A DNA stretch of 64,000 bases. Source: Lophius americanus (taxonomy: Eukaryota; Chordata; Actinopteri; Lophiiformes; Lophiidae). The position numbers and the translations under genes are program-made. Under the pieces are notes generated by a model. That model worked only from the letters and a program-made list of their open reading frames with translations. It searched no databases and was not told the DNA's origin. Where the stretch lies: positions 3,734,001 to 3,798,000 of the forward strand of contig JBBDHG010000054.1 of NCBI GenBank assembly GCA_037951165.1, in the 5' to 3' direction. This document shows positions 33,260 through 46,610 of this stretch, piece after piece. How positions within the stretch are numbered: position 1 is the first letter of the stretch; the number at the start of each line of letters is the position of its first letter.

Positions 33260-35150
33260 GCTCATATGATTAATAGTGTGTTGTTTTATATGCATTATAG
33301 TACATATTATTCATATTGTCATTTTACAAAAACCCCAGTTTTTCAGAAGTAACATTACATTTAAGTTGGAATTCAATCGTGGGTATTGATTGTACAACGC
33401 AGCGGATTGGGGGCCTTTTGGGGATATACCATTGCTTTTGGGGATGACAGCGTAGGCCTAGTTCTTCCACTCTCCTTTATTGCTGTTCCCCTCCGTTGAC
33501 AACATTAGTTTAAGGGCCACCAGTAGCGCTTTGGTTATTTTAGTCTTGTTCTTAATCTGTTGGACTATTTGTCCAATAAATGTTGAAACTCTCTGCAATT
33601 GTTAATGTCTTTGGAAGATGACCCTTTCTGATTGATCATGAGCCTTTCACCTGTTACAGATGAACATCTTTACCTGTGGTATGCTCCAACTAAGTGTTAT
33701 TGAGCACGCCACAACTTCTCCACTCTTTTGTAGCCCCTTTTTTACCGATTGTGCTGCTGACATCAAATTCAGAACAGACATCTATTTACAGAAATGACTG
33801 AAGATGATGAGGTTCAGTTGTAGTTATATTGGCTTATCTTTTACTGCTTTCAGTTGAATTGTGTGCCAAACTGGCTGGGGGATTACATTTTTGTTTGTTT
33901 TAATGTTTAACCCCAACTTTTTATGTTAGGGTTCCATAAAAGTGGAGAAACTAATGAGTTGTGATCTGTAAGACTTATTTTTTTCACTTGCCAAAATGGC
34001 ACAGGATTCATGATGTATTGGTCCTGATGTTCTGTACACAGCTAAAGGGCGGAACTGTGGGTCATCAGCCCTAGACGACAAAATATTGCAAATGTCAGGG
34101 TGAGGAGGGTCAGAAAGCAGCGGAGGGCCATCATTAACATAGTAAGACCTCAGACTACTAAAAATAGCAACAACCAATGAGAGGGTTTGTCTGACTCTTT
34201 TACTCTTTTTACTCTTTTCATCAGCGGTGAAAATACCGCTTTTCCTTTTCTCCCTGATATTTTAAACCATTATTTTAGTGGAAAATACAGCATTTCCAAT
34301 AAGATCATATACTTTAGATGCTCCAATAATTGGACCAAACTAGAATATTAACCTACATTACATTTCACAACCTCCAAATTGACTATTTTCCATTGATTCT
34401 TGCCCGTCTCCCTAGTTAGGGCATATATGCTGCGGTGGGGCACAGATTATGCTAGTATGACTGTGTGGTTTTGTTTGGAAATTTTACATGTGGGAAATTA
34501 TTCTTGGCAGCTGTTTTCAAAAGCCCCTGGAATGGTTAATATCTGTGACTGAATGGGTCGGAGCCACATGGCCCTTTGTACTTTACTGGGCCATAGTTGT
34601 GGCGTGGGGAAACCACTGCAGTCATTGATCTCAGCCTGTTCACCTCTCAGAAAGAATAATAACAAGCTGCTTGCCTTCTGTCTTTATGGCACTTGGCTTC
34701 TCTGCTTTTTAATAAGCGGTTTGGCCACGGGTGCAGCTCTGACGCACAGTTTAAAAAAAATACCACTGCAGTGGCGTCTGGTGATGGTTTTGACTCTAAG
34801 TCCCTTTTTTTTTCTCCCTTTTCCCCCTCCTCTAATAGGAACGTGTTTCTCATAAAGAAACATGCTAAGACCTAAACCCATTCCTCTTTGAAAAATCGTA
34901 TGGGTGGAAACCACGGTGTCTGCTGTTTAATTATTTTCACCACCTTATACTTTAATAATGACTGATTGGATGGTAGAAACAGACTCATTAGCCAGCAAAA
35001 TACTTTATTAAACACTTCATGCTACATTTGCCATTTCCTGATAATCTGATCGCTTTAAATGCTTTCTTTTTATGTCTGCAGCATTCATCATTCTTATAGT
35101 GGTGGCAGCGAGAAACCCAAGATTTTCTCATTTACTCTTTGACGGTATTT
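33260..35150. other. Gene-free spacer
   Basis: Mixed-complexity sequence without recognised exons or transposons. Short open stretches at 33926-34177 (-) and 34553-34855 (+) have no splice or codon support. (tactctttt)-type imperfect triplication at 34190-34220. Confidence 0.4.
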
Positions 35151-35164
35151 GATTGATACATCTT

Positions 35165-35205
35165 TTATTAAAATATATATATAAATATATATGTATGTAT
35201 GTATG

Positions 35206-35273
<68 letters not shown>

Positions 35274-35275
35274 TA
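35165..35275. repeat. (TA)n microsatellite with (ATGT)n flank
   Basis: atgtatgtatgtatgta leads into about 30 TA units at 35210-35270. Confidence 0.95.
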
Positions 35276-35279
35276 TATA

Positions 35280-36700
35280 GTTTATGGTACTAGTGTAAAA
35301 GTATAAAGCAGTTGAATATCTTTTTTAAAAGTACAAAAATAAAACATTTTGCTATATTGTGAAAAGTATAAAATAAAAAGTAGTAATATGAAAATAAAAT
35401 TGAATAAACTTAAAGTATTGGTGTGGTAGTAAAAGATAAACTATAAAAGTTAAAATTATATGGAGAACACAAAATGATTGCAAATAATCAAATAATACTT
35501 AATAAATAATAATTAGCGAGCAAAAAATTCAGATAGTCATGTTAAGATGTAAGGAGTTAAGGCAAAAAAATTTGTAAGGAAAATGAATCTTGAATTAAAG
35601 TACAGTGACTGTAAGACTCAGGTATCTGAAGTATTTGTACTTTGTTACTCTCCGTCTCTGAATATAACCTTTGGACAGCGTGAGGCCAGAAGAGGGCAGA
35701 CAAGCTACATCACAGAGTGAAGACAGACTTTGATCCCTGGCCAAGAGCAGAAGAATCCTTTTAACACTATTACATGGGGAAAGTCATCAATTCCTCCGAG
35801 CAATATGTGTGAGCTGATGTTACTGGGCAATTCCTATCTGGCCACAGCCACCAGGAAAACTGTAAATTCATCCGAGTTTGAATTGTCCTCCATTACAGTA
35901 ATGGGGTTCTAAAAGAGAGCCGCGTTAAACTGTTGCCTTTCATAGACACGAGAGCACGTATTTCACGAGTTATTGAAGTGTCAGTAATTTATCGGCACCC
36001 ATGAAGGTGTCAGAGGACGCTTTAACACAATGCTTTCCGCAATCTGTACTCTCTGGACAATAAAGGACAGGATTTATGCAATGGCGAGATGATCAATCAA
36101 CGAGCAATGATATTTCTCCTGCTGACAAAACATATTAGAGGAGAATTCAATCAATGGGTGATATAGCTGCTGTCAGTTTGTTGGTCTTGCCCTCCAACCT
36201 ATCAGTGTTTCATAAAGCGGTGCTAACTAAAGCTGCACAGAGACAGCCACTTCGCTGGTGCAGAGGGGTGGGGGCGGGAGTAGTCATCATCTTTTGCCTT
36301 GGTGTTAAAGCCACATTCCAAAGTCTTTATCTTCAGATGTGAAAGTTATATTTTTGACTTGTGTTTGGTTTTATGGAGTTGACACTCCAGTTAATTATTT
36401 TGTAAGATTTTATTTAAAGTTTTGATTGTTGCCATACCATACTTTGATCGTTTGTTGATTGTCCGAATTATCTTTTAACTTGTTAAATTCTGTAATTATT
36501 TTGAAATGAGCCTTGCCTGAACTACAAACTCAAAATAAGCTTCAAATAGCTCCACAACTGTCAGTATTATTTGCATAACCCTAGTATGTATACAAGGTAC
36601 CTGTGGACAGGTCAGACGTAAGATAATTTCATGTAACTGTTAATAACTGTTATTATGTGTGAGCAATCTGTGGTTTAACACAAAAAATACCAATATTTCT
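35280..36700. other. Gene-free spacer with a repeat-poor block at 35640-36340
   Basis: 35280-35640 is A-rich. 35640-36340 is balanced in composition, has no recognisable repeat and no coding signal (for example atttatcggcacccatgaag...gatgatcaatcaacgagcaatga), which would suit a conserved non-coding element. Confidence 0.35.
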
Positions 36701-37010
36701 ATCCTTGCCTAATTTACTGTTCATTTTATTAGTGTAACAGCATGACACAAAACAATCAATGAATTTGCTCAGAAACTTGTTCATAACTACTGCACCAAAT
36801 TTGATAGAAATACCACACAGTACATGTTACTCCACAGTTTTGTGGGATAAGACCAGAAGGACTAGCCATTTGGCACAGTTGGAGAGCCAACGGACCCAAA
36901 ATCTGCCACAAATGAACACTTTAGACCCCAGAGAGGGATTTTGCCTTCAAAATATGACCACCAGGTGGAGCTATATGTGCATACTACAAACTTGTGCTAT
37001 GAACTAAACC
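36700..37010 (+). repeat. Possible decayed dispersed repeat with caccaggtggagct motif
   Basis: Contains cttgttcataactactgcaccaaatttgatagaaa and accaccaggtggagctatatg. It resembles, loosely, the repeat family at 32795 and 47735, which also places a ctaggtggagctt-type motif near the end. Confidence 0.35.
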
Positions 37011-38430
37011 TACTTTTTTATCTAAAGAAAACTGTGAACTAGAAGAAGTTGGATTATGGGCCTTCAGGCAAGAGTCCCCCACATCTCATTCAGTCAGTTC
37101 TGCCAGGAAACAGTGGTAACTTCCTGGAATGCTTTACTCAGACTCAATAGCATTTACATTTTAAGGACATGACACAAAGAGGGGATGCCATTGAGGCATC
37201 CATAAAGTTAGCTTCATATTTAGTTAACCTCACAAGTCCTTAAAGCGCATGTTTGAACCCTTTGTTTGCTGTCTGCATCGCAAATTGCCCCTATTGCATA
37301 TCTCCCTACATTACATTCCCCCATTGTCTGGGCTGACATCATTGTTCTGTTTCAACAGAAATTAGTTTGGACCAGTGAGGCAGCCCTCAAGTTCATATGA
37401 GCCTCTTCTTTTGGCTTGTTGGTGTGTCCTTACACATTCATCATTATTTCACGTAAACAGTGGAGGTGCAAGACCGCCGGGGGAATCAACGCCATACAAG
37501 ACAACAAAGCGAGGGTGAGTGAAAAGATCCTGGGTGGTGACGCTCTCATTTAGCGTCAATAAAAGAAAACATCAAGATGAGCGGTTTGTGAAGGCAGCTT
37601 GATCCAATGTGGTTATTTATACTGAAGCAAATATGTAAGCTTGAAAGAATGCATGCAGCCAAAGATGTTTCAATCAGAATAAGAAGGAGGGAGCAGACGG
37701 GTTACAAAAACGTCCCTCACATTGAGATGTACTTGAGTTGAGGTTGCACACAAATCCCTCACCCTTTTCCTCAGTCTCTTTTATCTATATATGTTCCTCC
37801 ATCACTCTATGCAGAACAGGGACTCCAGTGAGGCCCTTCCCTTGGCTCTTGAGTTAAACAGAGAAGATGCTGTAATCAGAATGTAGCCAGGAGGTTCGTC
37901 AGCGCATATTGGTCCGGGCTGACGGAGTGGACGGTTGGAGGATGTGTGTTGATGCCAGGCTCCCAGCGCCTTTCCTCCACGGACATCTGCTGTGTCTGGA
38001 AAAGCTGTGGAGTTTGTCTGTGGTTGCATCTTAATCCTCCATCTCTCCGGTTGCAGCCATGCCTGGTCGAGCAAACAAGCAGCTCTGTTCGCCTTCCTTG
38101 TATTAATTGCCCTTGCCTAGATAGCTGTTTGCTTCTGATTACACTCATTAATTTAAATTCCCCAGGAAGCCACTGCCAACCACCGTAGCTGCTTTTAGAC
38201 CCCCCCCCTCCAACCAGCTTCACATCCACCACCACACACACATACGCAGACTGTATATGGGCAGTGCTGTAAGTAACATCCTCTATTCCATATCCATTAT
38301 TTTGATTATTATAAGAGTTAATAATTATTTTTATTTTATTTAACAATTTTTCATGACTCATCACTGCACAATTTGTCTTGGAGTCTATTCAAGGGAGTCA
38401 ATATGTTGAGATGGGAGTATTAGGGCAACA
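37010..38430. other. Gene-free spacer
   Basis: Relatively GC-balanced DNA. Open frames on the minus strand (37802-38074, 37876-38364) lack splice sites or family features. A C9 homopolymer lies at 38200-38208. Confidence 0.4.
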
Positions 38431-38840
38431 TAAAAAATAAGAAATTTGAAAAAAAAGGGAGAGTACATAAATTGTAATCTTGTTATGGTAATTTGATTGC
38501 GTTAATTTAATGTAAAAAAAAAAAAAGGATTTTATAAGAAAAAGGTTTACATGATTAAAGTTGGAAATTTAAAAAAACAAACTCACTTTTTCTCATAAGA
38601 TTATGACTTAATTCCCAGAAAAATATTACTATTTTCTATTTAAATTACAAACTTATTCTCAGTACATAACAACTTTTTTTTCTAAAGCTCCAGCTTTATT
38701 TGCGTAAATTACGACTCCATTCTCCAAAAAATCTGAAATTAAATTTTGTAAAATTACATCTTTATTCTCATAAAATTAAATTTTTCTGAAAAAATTACAA
38801 CATTATTCTTGTAATATGACAACTTTACCCTCATGTTCTA
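38430..38840. repeat. Degenerate tandem repeat (ttattctcataaaattacaact type)
   Basis: Recurring, divergent units such as attctcataagattatgact, aaattacaaacttattctcag, aaattacatctttattctcat and aaaattacaacattattcttg, about 40 bp apart. This pattern is common in fish AT-rich satellites. Confidence 0.7.
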
Positions 38841-41800
38841 ATACTCGTATATGCACATATATTAATGCGCAGTGCTGCCTGTGAGCTTTAGCTCGGATGC
38901 AAACACAGCCACTGGGTCATCAGTGGCTCATCGTTTGTCTGTCTTCAACAGCTGTGTGCAGTCTCTGTTCTCTGCCTCAGCTGCTCTGTCTCTGTAAGGC
39001 AGGGGACAAAAAGAAAGTCGCTGTTATCCGCTGGTCATAAGTCAGTATCGTCATCCCAGCACGTGGGCCACATCTGGTAAAAATCCCAACATCTGGGCCG
39101 GCGGGGTGGCCTCATAATTATAGCAGTGGTTAAGACTTTGCTTGGAAAAACTCAGAAAAATATGACCATGTTATTGCTTTTGATTCATTGCATTTTTAAG
39201 CTTGCATGCAAATTCCATTTCCTGATCAAAAGCCGTAGCGCCAAATCTGTGTGTGCATTTATTTAAAACACACAAAAACAACATCAGAATTCAGAGTTGG
39301 AATGTGTGTGTATAGGCAGGTGTGTATTTTCTGTTGTCATGGATTTCTAAAAGGTGCGTAATCCGCAGAAATGCAGTTAGGCTGTAGTTTTTTTCATCCT
39401 TTAAAGTGGAGAATGATTACGAAATGTGACTGCTACCTCTCCTTACTAACTACTAAGGTGACCTTAAGGGCTGTAAAAACCTCCAAGCTGTGTGACCTCT
39501 TGACTTATGTCACCCTATCACCTCAGAACCTGGGATTTTCTGGGAACACGGGGCTTCTGGGCTAACTCATAAGACAGCTGTACCTTAAAGGGCCTCATGG
39601 GGGCATCACCCAGAGAGTCAAGGCTCTGCATTGTGATTTGACGACCAGGCACAAATAAAAACCCCTGAAGCTTGACAACTTCCTCGCTGAACCCACGTAA
39701 CCCAATTAGCGGACCGTTCCTTGAAAACATTCCAGACTCGAATTCCCATGATGGCTGTAGTCGTTTATTAAAACCATTTTTTTTCTTTCACCCTCTTCCT
39801 GAGATTTTCTCGAGCTGATTTTAATGGCTCACCGCGGAGTGACTCTACAATTTAATGTCATGACAGCGAGTTTGAAATGTACTGTACTCTGCTGCTGATT
39901 GCTGCAGACAAGCCATAGAACCTCTGACCGTAATGTTATCCGACTGAAATCTTCTTTTAAAGGATACCAGATAATGAGCACAGATTGCCTCTGCACTGGG
40001 GGTGCTAAAGGCCCACCTTACCCACTGGGCTGTGTTGTCTAGCTGAAGATGCTTGAGGGTGAAGGCAAAGACAAAGGGGGAATCAGAGCTCTTGCAGAAG
40101 GTCATATTGATTGATTGAGAACCCTGTGGATCGGCCTGTGGATTGCTCAACCCCCCATTGTGTTAATTTTTTTTGTGGGATTCCAGACTGATGCCCCGCG
40201 GACCCTCAGCAACAAAGACAGGCAGAGAAAGACGGTGAAATCAATGACTGTCTCACATGGGGCTGGTGTACAGTTTGTTCTTTCGAATCATCTAAAATGG
40301 ATCTCTTGAGAATTCTGCTTGCACATTCCTCCACTGAAAAAATACCAAGATTTGTTCCACACACCAGAGATCAACGAGGATGTACTTTTTCCCAAAAAAT
40401 ACAAGCACCCTGGCAATATAAAGCCACGCAAAGATAAAAATTGTGCCTTTCTCAGCCGAGGAGGATGAGGTATGCATGTGAGGAAGGCTAGATTTACCAA
40501 GTAAGACCAAGCCTCTAGTGTCCTGTCTCTCTCCCTTGTGGATTTTCTTGACAATGCAGATAGGCTTCTCCAACTGACAGCCAAACATCCTCATCCATCC
40601 TCATCCAAAAGGCCAGCAGGTGTCATCAACCTCTTCTAGATTCTCCCCAAAGCAGAAATCCCCGGCCAAAAGCCTGGCAAAGCAACGGAGCTGGGAGTGT
40701 CCCTGTGGAGCCTCTGTCAATATGTCATCATCGTCATAGCTGCCAGTTGGCACCATGGTAACCGGCAGCAGATGTGTCAGCAAAACAAGTCTTCATTTCC
40801 CCCTTCATTCCCCCCCCCCCGAATATCCACCATAGGATATAGGAGAAACACTTCTTCCCTGGATTCACAAAACGGCTGTAACTGTAGCAGACCATAATAT
40901 CTGATTCATTCCTGTTATGGAGAGATCTCTGTGCAGATGGACAGAAACGTGAGGGAGCGTTTCTTTTGTAAAAGTGGGATGGTGGCACTATATAAGGAAA
41001 CGAAAGCACTTATGGTCCACCCTGTCCATGCTAACAAAATAATTCTAACTATTTTGGGGAGAAAAAACAACCATTTCATAGAATGATACACCCCAGCCCA
41101 AATATGGTACATTAATAATTTAGCTTTAGGTTGGTTAGCGGGTGCGTGTGCGGCTGTGGCCTTAAGACATAGTCTTCTTTCCAGCAGAAAGAACAGCATT
41201 CATATAAAAAAAGTGTGTTCTTCTGGACAGCTCTAACTGCCTAGAACACTAGCTGTTCTTTTTTATTGTCACCATCCATCCTCCACAGCCAGCCACTGCA
41301 CAAAGCAATTATAGTCCGCAACTATAACATCACACAGAAATGAACAATATATTTATTCACTGAGACGAGGAAGTGCGCTGTAAATATGAAGCACTTTGCT
41401 AAAAGCCAGGAAATTACGGCAATATCACAGCAATTTGGAGAAGAGAATCATACTCAGTGGAACGTTTCTGGGCTTCATAACATCAGACTTGAGACGGTAA
41501 TTGTTTGTACTGCATTTAGCGAGGGTCGTAGAGAAAATGACAGGGGAAAAAAGGGAACAAATGAAGAAAGTGGAGCGGCATCAGCGGGAGAGTAGGTAAG
41601 GTTGTCTTTTCCAAACAGAGTGCCTTGCAGTAAATCAAAGGAAATTACATCGCTGATCCTCATCAGATAAACAGCAATAGTCTCTGCAAGCAGCTCTGAC
41701 AACCCATATTTAACGTTTACTGTTAGTGGGCAACCGCTAGTAGTGGTAATTATGATGGCAAAGGATGATGTCAGGTCATGCAGTATAAGAGCAACAAAAG

Positions 41801-41870
41801 AAGGCTGAGAAAACCCCCCCCCAGAGGATTGCTGTTCATGTCCCAGGTGAGATGGTGTACTCTTTCAACT
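38840..41870. other. Gene-free, largely repeat-poor spacer
   Basis: Balanced-composition DNA with no exon recognised on either strand and few obvious repeats. C11 at 40810-40820 and C9 at 41814-41822. Candidate territory for conserved non-coding elements. Confidence 0.4.
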
Positions 41871-41874
41871 TCTA

Positions 41875-42600
41875 GAAAGCACTTAAAGATACAGTGTGTA
41901 AAATTTGGTGGCATCTAGTAAATTCCGGGTCGCAATATATTGCATCTCACCTCTCCCCTCCCCTCCCTATCCAGGAGTCTATAGTGGCCGTCAAGGGGCA
42001 AAATCATTTGACCCTGAAGACCTCTCCAAGATATATTTAGAATATATATTTAAGTATTTATTTTATTAAACTATAGTTCAAATGTGAGATGATGAATATA
42101 ATTATTATTTGCACTGCTAAGGGGTAAATATGCCCAGCAGGAGCCGGCAAGAGCCAGGAAAAAGTCTGTGAGAGGATCCTCCTGCACCGTACGTCCTTCC
42201 CTCACCACCAAGGGGATTCAATGCAACCCCTGAGAGGTAAACGGGTGCATGTATATCACCTGTTTACCGCTCAATGGTTGCATGAGTTGGGACTGCGTGT
42301 TGCCCTTAATTGTTGGCCAGTTCCCACGCTCCATTGCTTTTTCTAGTGCAATATGATACGGCTGATCCTCCATTTGTCAAACTTCTCCCAACGCAGAATA
42401 GGTATCCATCAAAAACGTATTCATCATCCTCGTTTTGATGTGCTTTCAGAGGTGAATTGTTTCTTCATCATCTTTCTGCCACTGAAATAAACCTAAAATC
42501 ATGAAAAGTCTTCTCTAGAGCCAGCCTTCGGATATTCCATTCAGACTATTGGACAAACATGGCAGCATGGGAGAAGATTGTTTGCTATAAAGAGGTCTTA
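41875..42600 (+). repeat. Non-autonomous teleost repeat, copy B
   Basis: agatacagtgtgtaaaattt, then ggtggcatctagtaaattcc opens a common fish element. The far end carries tttctgccactgaaataaac, ctctagagccagcctt and acatggcagcatggg, matching copy A at 18690-18975. The middle (41990-42450) is unrelated or highly diverged. Confidence 0.6.
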
Positions 42601-44590
42601 CTAGGCTAACATTAAATTTATCGGCACTCTTACCCATAATCTCACTATGTTGTACTGTGTATGGCTGTAAGGATTTCTTTTTAACCTTTAACTTTTAACT
42701 TTTACATCATGTACACAATTTGCATTTTAGATGTAACCAAGATAATTTCCTGAATGTAATCACATTTTTCTGTGTAAAGCTATACAAACAGACATTTGCG
42801 CGACATTACCAACGTGACCCAAGAGGTTCGATATCGAAAGGTTAGGTATGTCATTTTTAGAAATGTCACTCTGTACAGGTCTGTTGTTTTAGGGAGTCAT
42901 TGATTACTTACCTTTCTAGTCATGTCGGCATGAGAACTTGTTGCAACTTTGCTGCTATCACTACAAATGAATTATGTGTATCACGAAGGAGAGCATAACC
43001 ACTCTATGTTTGTCACTTTGACCTTCCTTAGACTATAACGTAATGCTGAGCTGAAACGAGACAAGATGACTTTGAGCTTTCATTTTAGCAGCAGAAGTGG
43101 TAATGGCAGAGATGATGATCATGACTTCATTGCGTGCGATTTGATTTAAAACTTTTAGTGTTTTTCGATTACTTCCATCAATACAGAAACTTCCTATCTA
43201 ATGGGATATTGATTGTGAAGTAGCATATGCTGAACATTTACCTCAAAGCAATGATTAAAAAGGTGTTTTTTTTTAAACGTATCTTTTGTTTCACCTTTTT
43301 GGCAATATTAAAGAGGGTTTACCTTTTCCAAATCTAAATGTTTAACCTTAATTTCAAATCTATATTTTAATTCCAAAACTGTCAATGTAAAGATTATGTA
43401 TTGAATCCAAAAGCTAAAAGTAAAAAAAAAAGTATTGAAAATAACCCTTTTTTTTTGTTTTGTTTTTAAGTTAAAAAATCAAGTATTGAATCAAAACGAT
43501 GTAAAACATTTAAATGTAAAAATGAGGTCCTAAATTTGAATCCGATTTTTAACCTTAGATCTAAAAGTCTGTCACAAAACTAAATATTTAGTTAGCATGC
43601 ATATTCACAGTGCAGGTAAGAGGTAGTATCAAAATAAAAGCTTGTATGGAACTCAATCGATTTTTAACTTCAGCATGTAACACTTTACAATTAGCACCCC
43701 TCTGGCTTTGGAGCAAAGAAAAAACATTTACGGTACATCTTATGTTTCACTTCCTGTTCATTGCTATATTTTGGGTGAATATCCGTCAGTGATAAGACGT
43801 TATACCTGTGACATGTGTGGGTTTGTGTGTGTGTGCGTGGGATTCTGTGTGTGTGTTGAGAGCAGCAGAGTGGATTCTGGTCTGAGAGAGTCAGAGACTG
43901 CATGTGAGGTGATGGGTGACCTTTGACCAGGGAATGTTTTCCATAGACGGGTCATCCATCTTCATTTTCTGTGGGCGGTTGCCGTGCTGTACAGCATTAA
44001 TTGAAAGAGCTCGAGATGTTTGGATAGCTCGCTTCATCCGACCAAACACCACCCATACTGCCTGAAACGACACCCATCGGTCAAACTTTGTTTCGATAAA
44101 GGATCGGGTTAACTTAATTTTATCCCTTACTGTAACTGAACTGTCGAGAGTCACATTCCTCAGTGACGTAAAATATGGAAACAATGACTCCAGAGATCTG
44201 GATTAACCCAAAATAATTCACTGATGTCATATTTTCTCCGAAAACCAAGTAATCTTTCTTTGACAAAAATGTGATTCAGTTCCTCTACATTGTTCATGAC
44301 AACGTACAGGAACTGTGTAAACATTTCCCAGCTTCTAGATTGATTTTTGATGTATTTTTAAGACTTATCTCAATTTAATTTGCATTTAAATATGATATCA
44401 GACTTAGATCAATTTGAAATAAAACAAATCCTCAATGAAAAGCTTCAATGGGATGAAATAAACGAACATGGTGCAAATTTAAAAAACATGGTGTAAATTA
44501 GGTTTTATTATTTTTTATTATGAGATCAAAAATATATGGTGTAATATATTTTTTTTCAAAGATATTGATACAGTAGTGCAGCAAATCCTT
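42600..44590. other. Gene-free AT-rich spacer
   Basis: A (GT)n-like stretch lies at 43815-43858 (gtgtgggtttgtgtgtgtgtgcgtgg...). 43250-43560 is a T/A-rich run with recurring taaatgttta/aaatctaaa words. A 97-codon minus-strand frame at 44184-43891 has no support as a gene. Confidence 0.4.
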
Positions 44591-44599
44591 TATAAATGA

Positions 44600-45860
44600 A
44601 TAAAGGTGCTTCTTCTTTTGGCTGTTACCTTTAGGGGTCGCCACAGCGGATCAACTGTTTTGGAGCTGTCGTATCCAAGCAATACAGAAGGGCTGGTCTC
44701 ACTACCGTCTTGTAAACCTTTCCCTTCACTCTGCTGCTCTTTTGTCACAGATGACTGCCTTTACCACTTCTTCACTTTTTTTCCACACTCCATTTTGCTG
44801 TGAACAGTTGACCCGAAGAACTTAAACTCCTGCCGATTTCTTCACTTCTACTCCTGGCATCCTCACTTTGCCACCTGCCTCCCTTTCAATCACACTCATG
44901 TATTCTGTCTTGCTGCGACTGTCCTCCATTCCTCTTCTCTCAAGCGCATACCTCCACCTCTCCAGGTTTTCTTCCACCTACTCCCTGCTCTCACTAAAGA
45001 TAACAATATAATCCGCAAACATTATAGTCCACAGAGACCCCTGTCTGACGTCATCTTTCAGCCTCTCCATCAACGTAGCAAACAAGAAGGGGCTCAGAGC
45101 CGGTCTTCGGTGCAATCCCACCATCACCTTGACCCAATCCGTTAATCCTACTGCACACCTCACCGCGGTCATGCTGTCCTTGTACGTATCTTGTACAACT
45201 CGAACATACTTCTCTGTCAATCCAGACTCTGTGCTCCTGCCTACTTCCTTCCTCTCTCTATCTCTATCCCACTCCTTTTGCGCAAACCTTTTCCTACTTC
45301 CTACTTATACCCTCCTGAACCTCCTCATTCCACCACCAAGTCTCTTTATTTTCTTTCTTCTGTCCAGATGGAACACCAAGCACTTTCCTACCGGTCTCTC
45401 TTGTCACATTTGCTGTAGTTGCCTTGTCATCGTCTTCTTCTACACCCAGAGCCTGTATCAACTCCTCCCTGTAATTCACACAGCAGCCTTCCTTCCTCAA
45501 CTTCCACCATTTAACTGTGTGCTCTACCTTTGCTCTTTCCTCTTTTGCGTCACCAGAGTCAACCTACATACTACCATTCTGTGCTGCCTATTTATGTTCT
45601 CCCCTGTCCCCAGCTTGCAGTCACCAATCTCTTTGAGATTACATCTTCTGCATAGGATGCAGCCCACCTGCATGTTCCTACCGCGACTCTTTTATGTCAC
45701 CCTGTGCTCCTCTCTCTTCTTGAAATACTTTTTGAGGAAAACCATTTCCTTTCTTTTTGTAAAATCTAACATCATCTATCCTTCCACGTTCAGTCCTTAA
45801 CATCATACTTGTTCATCACCTCCTCATCTCCTCTGTTGTACTCCTCTACTCTCTATCAAT
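44600..45860 (-). mobile_element. RTE-like LINE fragment (endonuclease end, RT, 3' end)
   Basis: Minus-strand reading from about 45860: EN/RT linker text KETWWWNEEVQEGISRK at 45345-45295, then reverse transcriptase EKYVRVVQDTYKDSM, RRPALSPFLFATLMERL and MFADYIVIFSESRE near 45220-44980. The catalytic box FADD is FADY here and a stop follows; further stops and frameshifts show it is dead. The 3' end (ccctaaaggtaacagccaaaagaagaagc) is at about 44605-44640. The C/T-rich plus strand gives a spurious 223-codon frame. Confidence 0.85.
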
Positions 45861-46239
45861 TCATCGTATGGTTCCAGAAATTCTTTCTATTCCACCTCAC
45901 AACCAACTTGTGGGTCTCAGGCTCTGATAGCATTCGTCTTTGACCAACAGTAGCATATATTCCACAGGCACTCTATTGCTTAACAATGCCAGTTAACCCA
46001 GTTCCCATCCAATCTGGTTTGGAAATCAGTTTTGTGTTCCACATGTTGATTTGACATTAGTTTTACATGGGAGGTTTATCCTGACACAACCCTCCTCATT
46101 TATCTGTGCTTGGCACTGGCATTATAGGTACACAGGCTTGTGACCCCTTAGATGCTGGGTGCAACTTCCAATGTTTACACCTATAAATTTTAGAAGTGAC
46201 TTTCCCACCAGCATAAGCGGCTGGATTTTCTTTTCTATT

Positions 46240-46610
46240 TCCTGTAACCTGCTTATCCTGTTCAAGATCACAGGGAGGCTGGGGCCTATCCAAGCTGACA
46301 TTGGATGAAAGGTAGGGTACACCCTGGACAAAGTGCCAGTTTGTACCAAGTCTGACACATAGAAACAGACAACCATTCACACCTACGGGCAATTTATCGT
46401 CACAAGGTCACCTATATTACATGTTTCTCGACTGTTGGAGGGCCTGGAGTACCAGGACGGAAACGACGTAAACATGGGGAGAACATGCAAACTCCACATA
46501 GAAATGCCCCAAGGCCAGAGATGGACCTGGATCCTGAACCCTCTTGCTGTGAGACAACTGTGCAACCCTCTTCACCACCGTGGTGCTGAATGAGGGTATT
46601 GACTCAAAAG
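46240..46610 (-). repeat. Teleost SINE-like/non-autonomous repeat, nearly full copy
   Basis: The plus strand shows the reverse complement of the element whose sense strand starts ggcggcacggtggtg. Landmarks: gtaacctgcttatcctgttc, atccaagctgacattggatg, ggtacaccctggacaaagtg, ggggagaacatgcaaactcc and caccaccgtggtgc. Confidence 0.85.

Noticed and set aside
37802..38364. Minus-strand open frames of 90 and 162 codons as a gene
   Set aside because: No recognisable domain, no coherent splice sites and uneven composition including poly-G; likely chance in a less AT-rich block.
43891..44184. 97-codon minus-strand frame as a gene
   Set aside because: No family resemblance and no splice partners; retained only as possible non-coding conserved DNA.
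45129..45800. 223-codon plus-strand frame rich in Leu/Phe/Ser
   Set aside because: It is the antisense shadow of the minus-strand RTE-like LINE.
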